Shown piece by piece: positions 46,976-55,231 of a DNA stretch of 64,000 nucleotides. The position numbers and the translations under genes were made by a program. Every line of letters begins with the position of its first letter. Within the stretch, counting starts at the first letter, position 1. Source of the stretch: RACS-047 sp031553855 (lineage in GTDB: Bacteria; Bacillota; Clostridia; Christensenellales; Pumilibacteraceae); NCBI GenBank assembly GCA_031553855.1, contig JAVBKW010000004.1:62001-126000 (forward strand), read 5' to 3'. The notes beneath the pieces are model-generated. The model saw only the letters and a list, made by a program, of their open reading frames with translations, was not told the DNA's origin and did not search any database.

Positions 46976-49099
46976 ATGGAATGGTTATTAAGACGGGATA
47001 TGCCTTTAGATGAATTGAAGATTTGTAAGGCAGGCCGCATTTTTATTGCTGAGAATAGTTTTGGCGCGGTCGCGTACATCGACACGAAAGAACAATTTAA
47101 CAGCTTCCCCGCTGTTTATATGACGTTGCCGTTTGTCGCCGATTATAATATTAAAACAGGCTCCGGCGTAGTTTACGGCTCAGACGGAGATTTTGCTTTC
47201 TCGTCAGTTATTGAAAACGGAGAAAACCGAAAATTAATTTATATCAGCCGTGACGGCCTTGTTCGTATTTCAGTCCATCAAAGTATAAGCGGTGAAGCCG
47301 TATCTCAAAAGGCGGATATAGAAAACTTATCCGGCGGCGTTCTTTGCTTAAACCGGCTTTATAATAAATTCGGAGGAATAGATATTGATTGTTTTGAATC
47401 GGAATACGCTTATAACGAAAGGGTGAAGATAGGCGTTGTTCGGGGGGAATGGTCGGCAGAAGGGCAATTTTCTTGGAACCCGCCTGATTTACTCGGGGTC
47501 GTTCGCGCGGGCGGGCATAGGACATCAAACGTTGCTGTGCTTAATTCTTCCGCTCAATACACTACCAGAAAAATTTCGCCGATTTTGTATTTTCAGGATC
47601 AGATCACGAAAAAAGTGTGGGCATTTCAGCATTTTCCGGATGGTCCGTACTCAATGAATATCGGACTTACTGACGCTGAAAATGTGAAAGGCAGTTCGTT
47701 TTACGCCGCGTTCGGAGCGGGAACAAACACAGAGCAGGGTTTCAGAGTTTACTTAAAAAAAGGTGAAAAATACGAAACCGCATCAACTATATTTTCTTGC
47801 GCGGACAGCTTTGATGAAGTGAACCGTCTTTTAACAGTGTACAGACGGAATAATTTAAAGCGCAGTGCCGCTCCGCTTATGTTTAACGATTATATGAATT
47901 GTCTCTGGACGGATTTGAACGAAAGGACTTGTATTCCGCTGATCAAAGCGGCAAAGCTGGCCGGTGCGGAAGGATATTGTTTTGACGACGGTTGGTACAG
48001 GGGCAGAAACGAACACGGCTCATCGCATTTAGGCGACTGGATCCCTGATCCGGAAAGATTCGGTCAAATGTCCTTTCAAGATATGATAAAAGAAATAACC
48101 TCGCGTAATATGATAGCTGGATTATGGACGGAGCTTGAGGTGTGCTCGGCGGAATCCGGCGCCGCAAATTTACCTGAAGATTATTTTCTGACAAACGACG
48201 GTGTGCGTATTTACCGCTGCGGAAGTTTTTATTTTAATTTTTTTAATCCGAAAGTTTGGATATATTTAAAAAATTGCGTCAAACGCATTTATTCAATGGG
48301 GATCCGGTATATAAAAAACGACTATAACGGCCATCCCGGCGCAGGCGTCGATCATCCCGACGCCTCGCCATATGCCTCGCTTGAGATGCACGCGCGGCGA
48401 GTCAACGCTTTTTATAAGGAATTGCGCAATGAGTTTCCTGATCTGATCATGGAGAATTGCGCTTCCGGAGCTATGCGCGCCGATGCGAACACAATGAAAA
48501 ATTTCAATATTCAAAGCATATCCGACTGCGAAGAATATTATAAGATGCCCTCGATCATCAACGGAACGCTGATGAATTTGCTGCCCGAGCAGGTAGGTAT
48601 ATGGTCGTACCCGTACCCGCGCATTTTTTGGAATATGAAAAGCGACTCTTTTTTGACCGATGAGTATATTGTAAAACATAGCGACGGCAGAGAAACGGCT
48701 TTTAATATGATAAATTCGTTTATGGGCGTTATGTATTTATCCGGCGCGATCGATAAAACGGATGAGCGCAATTTCAGTCTTATATGTGAGGCCGTAAAAC
48801 TATATAAGGAATTAAGAGAGTTTATTTATAGCAGTTATCCGGTTTATCCGCTGGAGTGCGCAAAGCTTGAGGACAAAAACGGTTTTTGTGCGCAAGGGCT
48901 TAAAAACGGTTCGCAGACGCTGATCGCGGTCTGGCGGCGTGAAACTCAAAAAGAAGAAACGTCTTTTTTCCTGCCCGAAGAGGGGAATGTTAGCATTCTT
49001 TATCCGGATCACGGCAGCCTCGTCAAGCGGTATAAAGACAGGGTAGACGTATTTTTGCCTTTAAAAAACAGCGCGGTATTATTGATGGCGGATTTATAG
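46976..49099 (+). CDS. GH36 alpha-galactosidase-like enzyme
   Basis: The product from ATG 46976 (GGGGAGA nine bases upstream) is 707 residues and lacks a signal peptide. The frame is open to 46934, but that ATG lies inside the operator. The N-terminal half is a beta-supersandwich. The TIM barrel begins near FNDYMNCLWTDLNER and GYCFDDGWYRGR; the nucleophile Asp lies in YIKNDYN (about 445) and the acid/base Asp in QSISDCEEYYK (about 515). Aspartates replace no essential residue, but the nucleophile motif differs from the usual KWDxN of GH36 alpha-galactosidases, so related GH36 activities are possible. It is followed by the gene for its probable regulator. Confidence 0.85.
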   Translation: MEWLLRRDMPLDELKICKAGRIFIAENSFGAVAYIDTKEQFNSFPAVYMTLPFVADYNIKTGSGVVYGSDGDFAFSSVIENGENRKLIYISRDGLVRISVHQSISGEAVSQKADIENLSGGVLCLNRLYNKFGGIDIDCFESEYAYNERVKIGVVRGEWSAEGQFSWNPPDLLGVVRAGGHRTSNVAVLNSSAQYTTRKISPILYFQDQITKKVWAFQHFPDGPYSMNIGLTDAENVKGSSFYAAFGAGTNTEQGFRVYLKKGEKYETASTIFSCADSFDEVNRLLTVYRRNNLKRSAAPLMFNDYMNCLWTDLNERTCIPLIKAAKLAGAEGYCFDDGWYRGRNEHGSSHLGDWIPDPERFGQMSFQDMIKEITSRNMIAGLWTELEVCSAESGAANLPEDYFLTNDGVRIYRCGSFYFNFFNPKVWIYLKNCVKRIYSMGIRYIKNDYNGHPGAGVDHPDASPYASLEMHARRVNAFYKELRNEFPDLIMENCASGAMRADANTMKNFNIQSISDCEEYYKMPSIINGTLMNLLPEQVGIWSYPYPRIFWNMKSDSFLTDEYIVKHSDGRETAFNMINSFMGVMYLSGAIDKTDERNFSLICEAVKLYKELREFIYSSYPVYPLECAKLEDKNGFCAQGLKNGSQTLIAVWRRETQKEETSFFLPEEGNVSILYPDHGSLVKRYKDRVDVFLPLKNSAVLLMADL

Positions 49100-49144
49100 G
49101 ATAAAACGTTCTTATACGTGTCTTATGGAGGTAATGAAATAATT

Positions 49145-50197
49145 ATGAACAAATCAGAGCAGAGTATGTCTGCGCAGAATAAAGCAAAAAGAAACGACGT
49201 TGCCGCGCTTGCGGGCGTTTCGGGTACAACGGTGTCGTTTGTTTTTTCTAAAAAACGTTTTGTTTCGCCTGAGCTTAAAGAGCGCGTAATAGCAGCCGCT
49301 AAAAAGCTGGATTACCATCCCGATATGGTAGCGGCGTCATTAAAAAAGCAATTCACAAATACGATTGCCGTAATCACAAACGATATCACAAGCCCGTTGC
49401 AGATGGAAGTTATACGCGCGCTCCAGACTTCGGCGATTGAAAAAGATTTTTTTGTGAATATTTGCGGCGGTACGGTCAAGCTTGAAAACTATATTTCACA
49501 CATAATATCAAGGCGTGTAGACGGCGCGTTCTTATCAGTCCCGTCTAATGTTATAGGGAATGAGATAATAGAAAAAATGCTGAACCGGAATATAAGCATT
49601 ATAGTTACCTCGTCCCGCGGATTCTGCGACGACAGGGTGTGCGGGCTTGAGCTGGATTTTTATAAAGGCTTGGATATAATCGTAGAGCATCTTAAAGGCT
49701 TGGGGCATACCAAAATTGCGTACATAAGCTGTTTTGATGATAATTATGTTTGCGACAATCGTTTGAACGCCTTCCGCAAAAGCATGAAAAACCTTTTAGG
49801 GCAGGATGATCCGGTAATTATTACCGGAAAAGAGCCATACGAGAGCAATATCGAACAAGGGATAATCCTGACTAATGAATTGATTGCATCCGGAAAAAAT
49901 TTCACCGCCGTAATCTGTACGAACGATCTTATGGCGTTAGGAGCGATGCGCGCTTTCAATAAGAGCGGCCTTTCAGTTCCGGAAGACGTATCCGTTGTGG
50001 GGATAGACGATATCGAATATTCTAAAGTTGCATTTCCCGCGCTTACGACATTGAGCCATTGCTCAAAAGAATACGGCAATAAAATATTTGAAATACTTTA
50101 TGCCAATATAACGGATAAATCGATAGTGGGCAGAGAAAAGATCACTCCGCAGCTTATTATTCGGGAGTCAACGGCTGATTGTAAAAATCTCAAATGA
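49145..50197 (+). CDS. LacI-family regulator 2 (GAACTCGTGTTC regulon)
   Basis: The 350-residue product has a LacI helix-turn-helix (RNDVAALAGVSGTTVSFVFSKKRFVSPELKERV, given here in part, about residues 16-45) with hinge YHPDMVAASLKKQ, and a sugar-binding domain (TNTIAVITNDITSP, GHTKIAYISCFDD, VSVVGIDDIEYSK). The ATG at 49145 has GGAGG 13 bases upstream; GTG 49118 precedes the ribosome binding site and is rejected. It is in the GH36 operon, whose promoter has a GAACTCGTGTTC site, so it is probably autoregulated and the regulator of all five such sites. Confidence 0.92.
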   Translation: MNKSEQSMSAQNKAKRNDVAALAGVSGTTVSFVFSKKRFVSPELKERVIAAAKKLDYHPDMVAASLKKQFTNTIAVITNDITSPLQMEVIRALQTSAIEKDFFVNICGGTVKLENYISHIISRRVDGAFLSVPSNVIGNEIIEKMLNRNISIIVTSSRGFCDDRVCGLELDFYKGLDIIVEHLKGLGHTKIAYISCFDDNYVCDNRLNAFRKSMKNLLGQDDPVIITGKEPYESNIEQGIILTNELIASGKNFTAVICTNDLMALGAMRAFNKSGLSVPEDVSVVGIDDIEYSKVAFPALTTLSHCSKEYGNKIFEILYANITDKSIVGREKITPQLIIRESTADCKNLK

Positions 50198-50248
50198 CAG
50201 GCCGGGTTTATATTTTTAAATTTTCTGCATATTTTTTTTAAAAACATA

Positions 50249-50352
50249 TTGACAGATATGGTTTTTTAGATTATACTTATAAAAAGAACTCGTGTTCGCA
50301 AAAAAGCGACTAAAACATTCTCTTTTTTTTACCAAATCGCGAACTCGTGTTC
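50249..50352 (+). promoter_or_regulatory. Promoter with two GAACTCGTGTTC operators (GH78-ABC operon)
   Basis: TTGACA (50249-50254), 17-bp spacer, TATACT (50272-50277). Exact operators lie at 50286-50297, next to the start of transcription, and 50341-50352, 55 bp apart. The spacing would allow DNA looping or cooperative binding. Confidence 0.9.
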
Positions 50353-50393
50353 TTTAAAGATTGTGTAATGTTTTACAAAAAAGGGTTGAGAAT

Positions 50394-52025
50394 ATGACGG
50401 ATACCAAAATAAGGGAACAGATATTTCCGAGGGCAATAATTAAAACTACCGGACCGATCGCCGGAGCAGAAATTTTTTTGACGCCGACCGATCTTCAGAT
50501 AGGTTTAGACGAAACGCATTTAGTGCAAGTCGGCGGGAAGGCAAGCGTTATACTGGACTTTGGAAAAGAAATAAACGGCAGCGTGCGCATATTGACGCAA
50601 ACGGTTGATGGTGGGTCTGTTAAAGTACGCATAAGCACAGGGGAATCGCTTACCGAGTGTTGTGCGCAAATCGGAGAGAAAAACGCCGGTAATCATCATA
50701 CCTTACGGGATATCACAACGGACTTAATAATGTATTCAGATATGTCGTTCTTAGAAACCGGGTTCAGATTTTTAAAACTGGACATATTGGAGGACAAAAA
50801 GGTAACCTTAAAATCGGTCAGCGCCGTTTATATCCACCGCGATCTGAAGGCAGACGGTTACTTTATATGCAGCGATAAACGGGTCAATGATATTTTTGAG
50901 ACGGCCAGGCATACGCTTTCATTAAATATGCAGGATTATATCTGGGATGGGATAAAACGTGACCGGTTAGTCTGGATTGGCGATCTTCATCCGGAAATGC
51001 TCGGTATATTGAGTCTTTACTCCGGCGATGATTCGATCGAAAAAGCTCTTACATATTCTAAAAACCACACTCCGCTTCCCGGCTTTATCAACAGGACGAC
51101 GTCATATACTGCCTGGTGGATCATAATTTTACACGATTATTGGCTGCATACCGGTAATAATGTTTTTTTGAAAGAAAATGCGGAGTATGCTTACGGCTGT
51201 ATCGGATTGCTCGACACTCTTGTCAATGACGACGGCAGTATATTAGTAGAAGAGCGCTGTCTGTTTGATTGGCCCAGTCACGGTTCTGAGGACGAAGCCG
51301 CCGGTATCTGTGCTTTATTTTTGCTGGCCGCCCGTAAAGCCGCGGCGATCTTTAAGTTTTTAAATATGAGCGCGGCGGCGTGCGAAAAGCTTATCGGAAA
51401 ACTGAATAAAAAAAGTTACGTTGTTTTAAAGTGGAAGCAGTGCGAGGCTTTTCAGGTTTATGCGGGTTTAAAGGACGCGGAAAAATCAGCCGCATTTTTA
51501 ACCGCTGACGGCGGGCGCGGATTCAGTACTTTTATGAGCTATTATATTTTGTCGGCAATATCGGACGGAGCAGGCGCGCAAAAGGCTGTTGAGCTTATGA
51601 AGGAATATTACGGCGGAATGCTTGATATGGGCGCGACGAGCTTTTGGGAGGATTTTGATTTGGACTGGACAAAAAACGCCTGCCCTCTCGACCGGTTCCC
51701 CGAAAAAGGCGAGGCCGATATCCACGGCGATTTCGGAAAGCACTGTTATATAGGCTTTAGGCACAGCTTGTGTCATGGGTGGTCTTGCGGGCCGGTTGCT
51801 TTTCTCATAAAGAAGATATGCGGTATTGAAGAACTTGAGCCTTGTTGCGCTAAAATGAGTATATCGCCGCAAGCCGCGGGGTTTGAGTGGTATGAGTCGG
51901 CTTATCCTACTCCGCACGGTTTAATAAAAGTAAGCTATAAGAACGGTAAATTCGATATTTCAGTACCTGACGGGATCGAAATAGTTGAACCGAATATTTT
52001 TGAAGCGGAAGGAGCTGTAAAATGA
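50394..52025 (+). CDS. GH78-like (alpha-L-rhamnosidase-type) six-hairpin glycosidase, short form
   Basis: The 543-residue product (ATG 50394; AAGGGTTGAG upstream) has a short N-terminal beta-domain (VILDFGKEINGSVRI) and an (alpha/alpha)6 barrel. DGIKRDRLVWIGDLHPEMLG (about 194) matches the GH78 hallmark D-x-x-x-RDR-x-x-W-x-GD, and GATSFWEDFD (about 417) matches the second conserved Glu region. It is much shorter than typical GH78 enzymes (about 900 residues), lacking the extra beta-sandwiches and a signal peptide, so it is cytoplasmic. The probable action is removal of rhamnose or a related terminal sugar from imported oligosaccharides. Its end overlaps the start of the binding-protein gene by 4 bp. 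Confidence 0.82.
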   Translation: MTDTKIREQIFPRAIIKTTGPIAGAEIFLTPTDLQIGLDETHLVQVGGKASVILDFGKEINGSVRILTQTVDGGSVKVRISTGESLTECCAQIGEKNAGNHHTLRDITTDLIMYSDMSFLETGFRFLKLDILEDKKVTLKSVSAVYIHRDLKADGYFICSDKRVNDIFETARHTLSLNMQDYIWDGIKRDRLVWIGDLHPEMLGILSLYSGDDSIEKALTYSKNHTPLPGFINRTTSYTAWWIIILHDYWLHTGNNVFLKENAEYAYGCIGLLDTLVNDDGSILVEERCLFDWPSHGSEDEAAGICALFLLAARKAAAIFKFLNMSAAACEKLIGKLNKKSYVVLKWKQCEAFQVYAGLKDAEKSAAFLTADGGRGFSTFMSYYILSAISDGAGAQKAVELMKEYYGGMLDMGATSFWEDFDLDWTKNACPLDRFPEKGEADIHGDFGKHCYIGFRHSLCHGWSCGPVAFLIKKICGIEELEPCCAKMSISPQAAGFEWYESAYPTPHGLIKVSYKNGKFDISVPDGIEIVEPNIFEAEGAVK

Positions 52026-53374
52026 AGAGAATTTTTAATTCTATTTTAACATTTATCCTTGTTTTTACTGTTGTTTTAGGAATCTGCGGGTGCAATTTTT
52101 CGACAGAAACGGACGATGAAAAAGATAAAATAAAAGTCGAGGAAAATAAGGACGCCGAAATATATTTAAATGTTGCCGTTCTGGGGAAGGAAACGGAAAA
52201 AAACCTTATGGCTCAATGGATAAACGCCTACCAGAAGAAAAATCCGAAGGTAGGATTTAAAAATCCCAGATCTATGTCCGCGATGTCCGATATAGTCACT
52301 TTCGGATCGGGAACCGACAACAAACCCGATATCATATGGACGGCAGGCGATCAACACACGTTCTATTCAAGCCAGGGATATTTCTTGGATTTATCCGACG
52401 AAACTAAATTTAAAGGAAGCAAAGAGTTTTTTAGCGGTTTTTATCCCTCGCTTATGGACTCAACGCATTATTCTAGTTCAGACGAAGGAATATGGTTTGT
52501 GCCCAGAGATTATAACCGGTTGGTTGTTTATTATAACAAGACAGCGTTTATTCAGGCCGGTGTTGCCGAGCCTCAAAGCGGTTGGACGTGGACTGATTTT
52601 ATTGCGACCTGCTCCGCATTAAAAACTGCGAATGTCAAAAAGGCCGTCGAGTGGCCGAATTGGGAGCCGCTCAATACAACAATGCTCTATAATTTCGGCG
52701 GAAAAGTGTTCACGCAAGACGGGAAAATAGCTTTGGAATCAAATGAAACAAAGGCTTGCTATAATTATTTGGATAAGTTTTATGAAGACTATACTATTGA
52801 GGGAAAAGGCGCGTCTTTTAAGATATATTCGGGAGGCGGAAGTCTGATCCAGAGTACGGTTCCGATGATCGTTGACGTCAGGCCGCAGCTTACCTCTTAT
52901 ATACAGGCGGCAAGAGATGCAAACTGGGAACTGGGAGCAGTTTCTTTCCCCAATTTTAAGCAGCCGGATAACGGAAACGGTTTTGTAGGCACCGGATGCA
53001 GCGGTTACGCGATAACCAAATATTGTACGGATAAGGCAAAGATAGAAGCTGCCTGGGGTTTTTTGAAATGGTGTATGTCTGAGGAAGGATATAACGAAGT
53101 CGCCGGCTTGGGAAATATAGTTCCTGCATTAACGTCAATGCGCGGATCGGGAGACTGGATAGATTATTCTTACGGCGGTTTAAGCGTGGACAGCGCCGCT
53201 TTTACGGCAGCGGATACAAACGACTTATTTTTAAACTATTTCACGCCGATCGACGCGAGAATTCACGAGAATGTCATAGCTGGCTACGCAATGTTTTGGA
53301 ATAATCTGCGCGACGGCAAAAGTTACTCCGCGGCTATTGACAAATTTAAAACCAACTTGAGTTCGATTATTTAG
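52022..53374 (+). CDS. ABC sugar transporter substrate-binding lipoprotein (system 2)
   Basis: The 450-residue product has a lipoprotein signal with the lipid cysteine at C22 or C24 (VVLGICGCNFS). It follows the family-1 binding-protein pattern: LNVAVLGKETEKNLMAQWINAYQKKNPKVGF, DNKPDIIWTAGDQHTFYSSQGYFLDL, GIWFVPRDYNRLVVYYNKTAF, and WGFLKWCMSEEGYNEVAGLGNIVPAL. The ATG overlaps the previous stop (ATGA). Two permeases follow. It differs clearly from the system 1 binding protein, which implies a different ligand. Confidence 0.95.
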   Translation: MKRIFNSILTFILVFTVVLGICGCNFSTETDDEKDKIKVEENKDAEIYLNVAVLGKETEKNLMAQWINAYQKKNPKVGFKNPRSMSAMSDIVTFGSGTDNKPDIIWTAGDQHTFYSSQGYFLDLSDETKFKGSKEFFSGFYPSLMDSTHYSSSDEGIWFVPRDYNRLVVYYNKTAFIQAGVAEPQSGWTWTDFIATCSALKTANVKKAVEWPNWEPLNTTMLYNFGGKVFTQDGKIALESNETKACYNYLDKFYEDYTIEGKGASFKIYSGGGSLIQSTVPMIVDVRPQLTSYIQAARDANWELGAVSFPNFKQPDNGNGFVGTGCSGYAITKYCTDKAKIEAAWGFLKWCMSEEGYNEVAGLGNIVPALTSMRGSGDWIDYSYGGLSVDSAAFTAADTNDLFLNYFTPIDARIHENVIAGYAMFWNNLRDGKSYSAAIDKFKTNLSSII

Positions 53375-53392
53375 TATTTAAGGTGTAAGGTT

Positions 53393-54307
53393 ATGACGCA
53401 AAAATCCAAAAAGAAAGTCCAAGACAATATTGTGGGATACCTGTATATTTTGCCGGTCTTATTGGGTATTTTGTTTTTCACAGCCTTGCCGGTGGTATAC
53501 GCTTTTATAAGCAGCTTTTTCGATACCGCGTTGCGCCCGTTTTCATTCGCCGATTGGGGAACGTTTATCGGCTTTGGAAACTATACGAAAAGCTTTACTG
53601 TAACCTACTACAGTACGCGTTTTTGGCAGTCTTTGAAAGTCACTTTTTTATATGCTGTCATTTATATTCCGCTTTCTTTGGTTTTATCGTTTCTTTTAGC
53701 ATTGCTTTTAAACCAGAAGCTTAAAGGGATGAGGCTGTTCAGAGTGATATTTTATTTGCCGGTCATTATTCCGGCAGTCAGCAGCGGAATACTCTGGAAC
53801 AGGATCACCGATCCAAATTTCGGTATAATGAATAAAATTTTTGAAACTATCGGCCTTAAGGCTTACTCGTGGTTTGATAAAGCGCCGTCCAGTATGCCGT
53901 CGTTTATTTTTATTAATTTATTTACAATTGGAACAAGTATGATCCTTTGGATATCGCAGCTGAAAAATGTTCCCGAATCCTTGTATGAGAGCGCGAAGCT
54001 TGACGGGGCGGGAAAAATAAGACAGCTTTTTTCTGTAACTGTACCGTGTTGTACGCCTATGATCCTCTATAATCTGATCATGAGTATAATAGCCGTTATG
54101 CAAACCTACGAGCAGGTAGTAACTCTTACGGGAGGCGCGGGCAAGGGCTATAGTCTTTTATTTTATGTGTTCAACATTTACGACAACCGTATTTCGGAAT
54201 TCGGCTATTCCTGCGCGCTCAGTTTCATTTTGTTCGCTATCATCGGTTTATTATCCTTTATTTCCATGAAAACAAGCAAATGGGTCTACTATGCGGAGGA
54301 GGGTTGA
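53393..54307 (+). CDS. ABC sugar transporter permease, MalF/UgpA type (system 2)
   Basis: The 304-residue product opens GYLYILPVLLGILFFTALPVVYAFISSFFD and has six membrane helices with the EAA loop YESAKLDGAGKIRQLFSVTVPCC. LTGGAGKGYSLLFYVFNIYDN is the usual segment before the last helix. It lies 18 bases after the binding-protein gene. It pairs with the MalG-type permease gene that starts three bases after its stop. Confidence 0.95.
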   Translation: MTQKSKKKVQDNIVGYLYILPVLLGILFFTALPVVYAFISSFFDTALRPFSFADWGTFIGFGNYTKSFTVTYYSTRFWQSLKVTFLYAVIYIPLSLVLSFLLALLLNQKLKGMRLFRVIFYLPVIIPAVSSGILWNRITDPNFGIMNKIFETIGLKAYSWFDKAPSSMPSFIFINLFTIGTSMILWISQLKNVPESLYESAKLDGAGKIRQLFSVTVPCCTPMILYNLIMSIIAVMQTYEQVVTLTGGAGKGYSLLFYVFNIYDNRISEFGYSCALSFILFAIIGLLSFISMKTSKWVYYAEEG

Positions 54308-54309
54308 AA

Positions 54310-55206
54310 ATGGATACGCTTATAGGTATTAAAAGAGTAAGGAGTAACGCTTTCAATAAATCTAAACGCCGAAATAAAATTGCCGGCACAACCCTACGGT
54401 ATTTGGCTTTATGTATTATCGCGGCATTTTTTATCTTTCCTTTTTTTGTAATGATATGCTTAAGTCTGCTGCCAAACAGCGATATCAATCTTCAGGTGCT
54501 TTTTTCGCCGTCGCGCACCGTCAACATAGGTACTTATCTGACTGTCTTAAAATCCGGTTCAAATTATATGTCGTATTTTTTCAACAGCTTAAAAGTTTCG
54601 TTGATTACGGCGGCCGGCATTCCTTTAGTGTCATCGTTATGCGCATACGGGTTCGCCAAAGTTGAATTTAAGGGCAGAAACTTGATGTTCGGCATCGTAC
54701 TTTCCACTCTCATGATCCCCGCCGTGATCTGTCTTGTACCGCTGTACGCAATCTATTCGCGGATCGGCTGGGTCAACACATTATATCCCATGTGGGTCCC
54801 GTCTCTTTTCGGCGGCGGCGCTACCAACATATTTTTGGTACGGCAGTATATGCGCGGCATTCCGGACGATATGATGAAAGCGGCAAAGCTCGACGGAGCA
54901 AATTCATTTTTGATTTATTGGAAAATTATCATGCCGCTTTGTCTGCCGATATGCCTTTACGTCGCGGTTATGTCGTTTATGGGAACATGGAAGGACTTTA
55001 TGACGCCGTACACTTATCTTTCCGGCGATTCGCCGAAGATAACGCTCGCGCTCGGAATCTTTTATGATTTTGGCCCGGGCAGCATGGCAAGGGCAAATTC
55101 TGCTATGGCTGCGGGCGTTGTTATGATCATGCCTTGCGCGGTATTGTTTTTCATATTTCAACGCTGGTTGCTCGACGGAGTTGCGCTCACCGGTATTAAA
55201 GGGTAA
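54310..55206 (+). CDS. ABC sugar transporter permease, MalG/UgpE type (system 2)
   Basis: The 298-residue product starts at ATG 54310, directly after GGAGGAGGG (54296-54303). An in-frame ATG at 54280 lies inside the previous gene and is unlikely. There are six membrane helices. The EAA loop is MMKAAKLDGANSFLIYWKIIMPLC, and the protein ends FFIFQRWLLDGVALTGIKG, a typical MalG tail. No ATPase gene is found in this operon either. Confidence 0.95.
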   Translation: MDTLIGIKRVRSNAFNKSKRRNKIAGTTLRYLALCIIAAFFIFPFFVMICLSLLPNSDINLQVLFSPSRTVNIGTYLTVLKSGSNYMSYFFNSLKVSLITAAGIPLVSSLCAYGFAKVEFKGRNLMFGIVLSTLMIPAVICLVPLYAIYSRIGWVNTLYPMWVPSLFGGGATNIFLVRQYMRGIPDDMMKAAKLDGANSFLIYWKIIMPLCLPICLYVAVMSFMGTWKDFMTPYTYLSGDSPKITLALGIFYDFGPGSMARANSAMAAGVVMIMPCAVLFFIFQRWLLDGVALTGIKG

Positions 55207-55231
55207 AATCTGCTTGCTGTAAGGAGAAATA

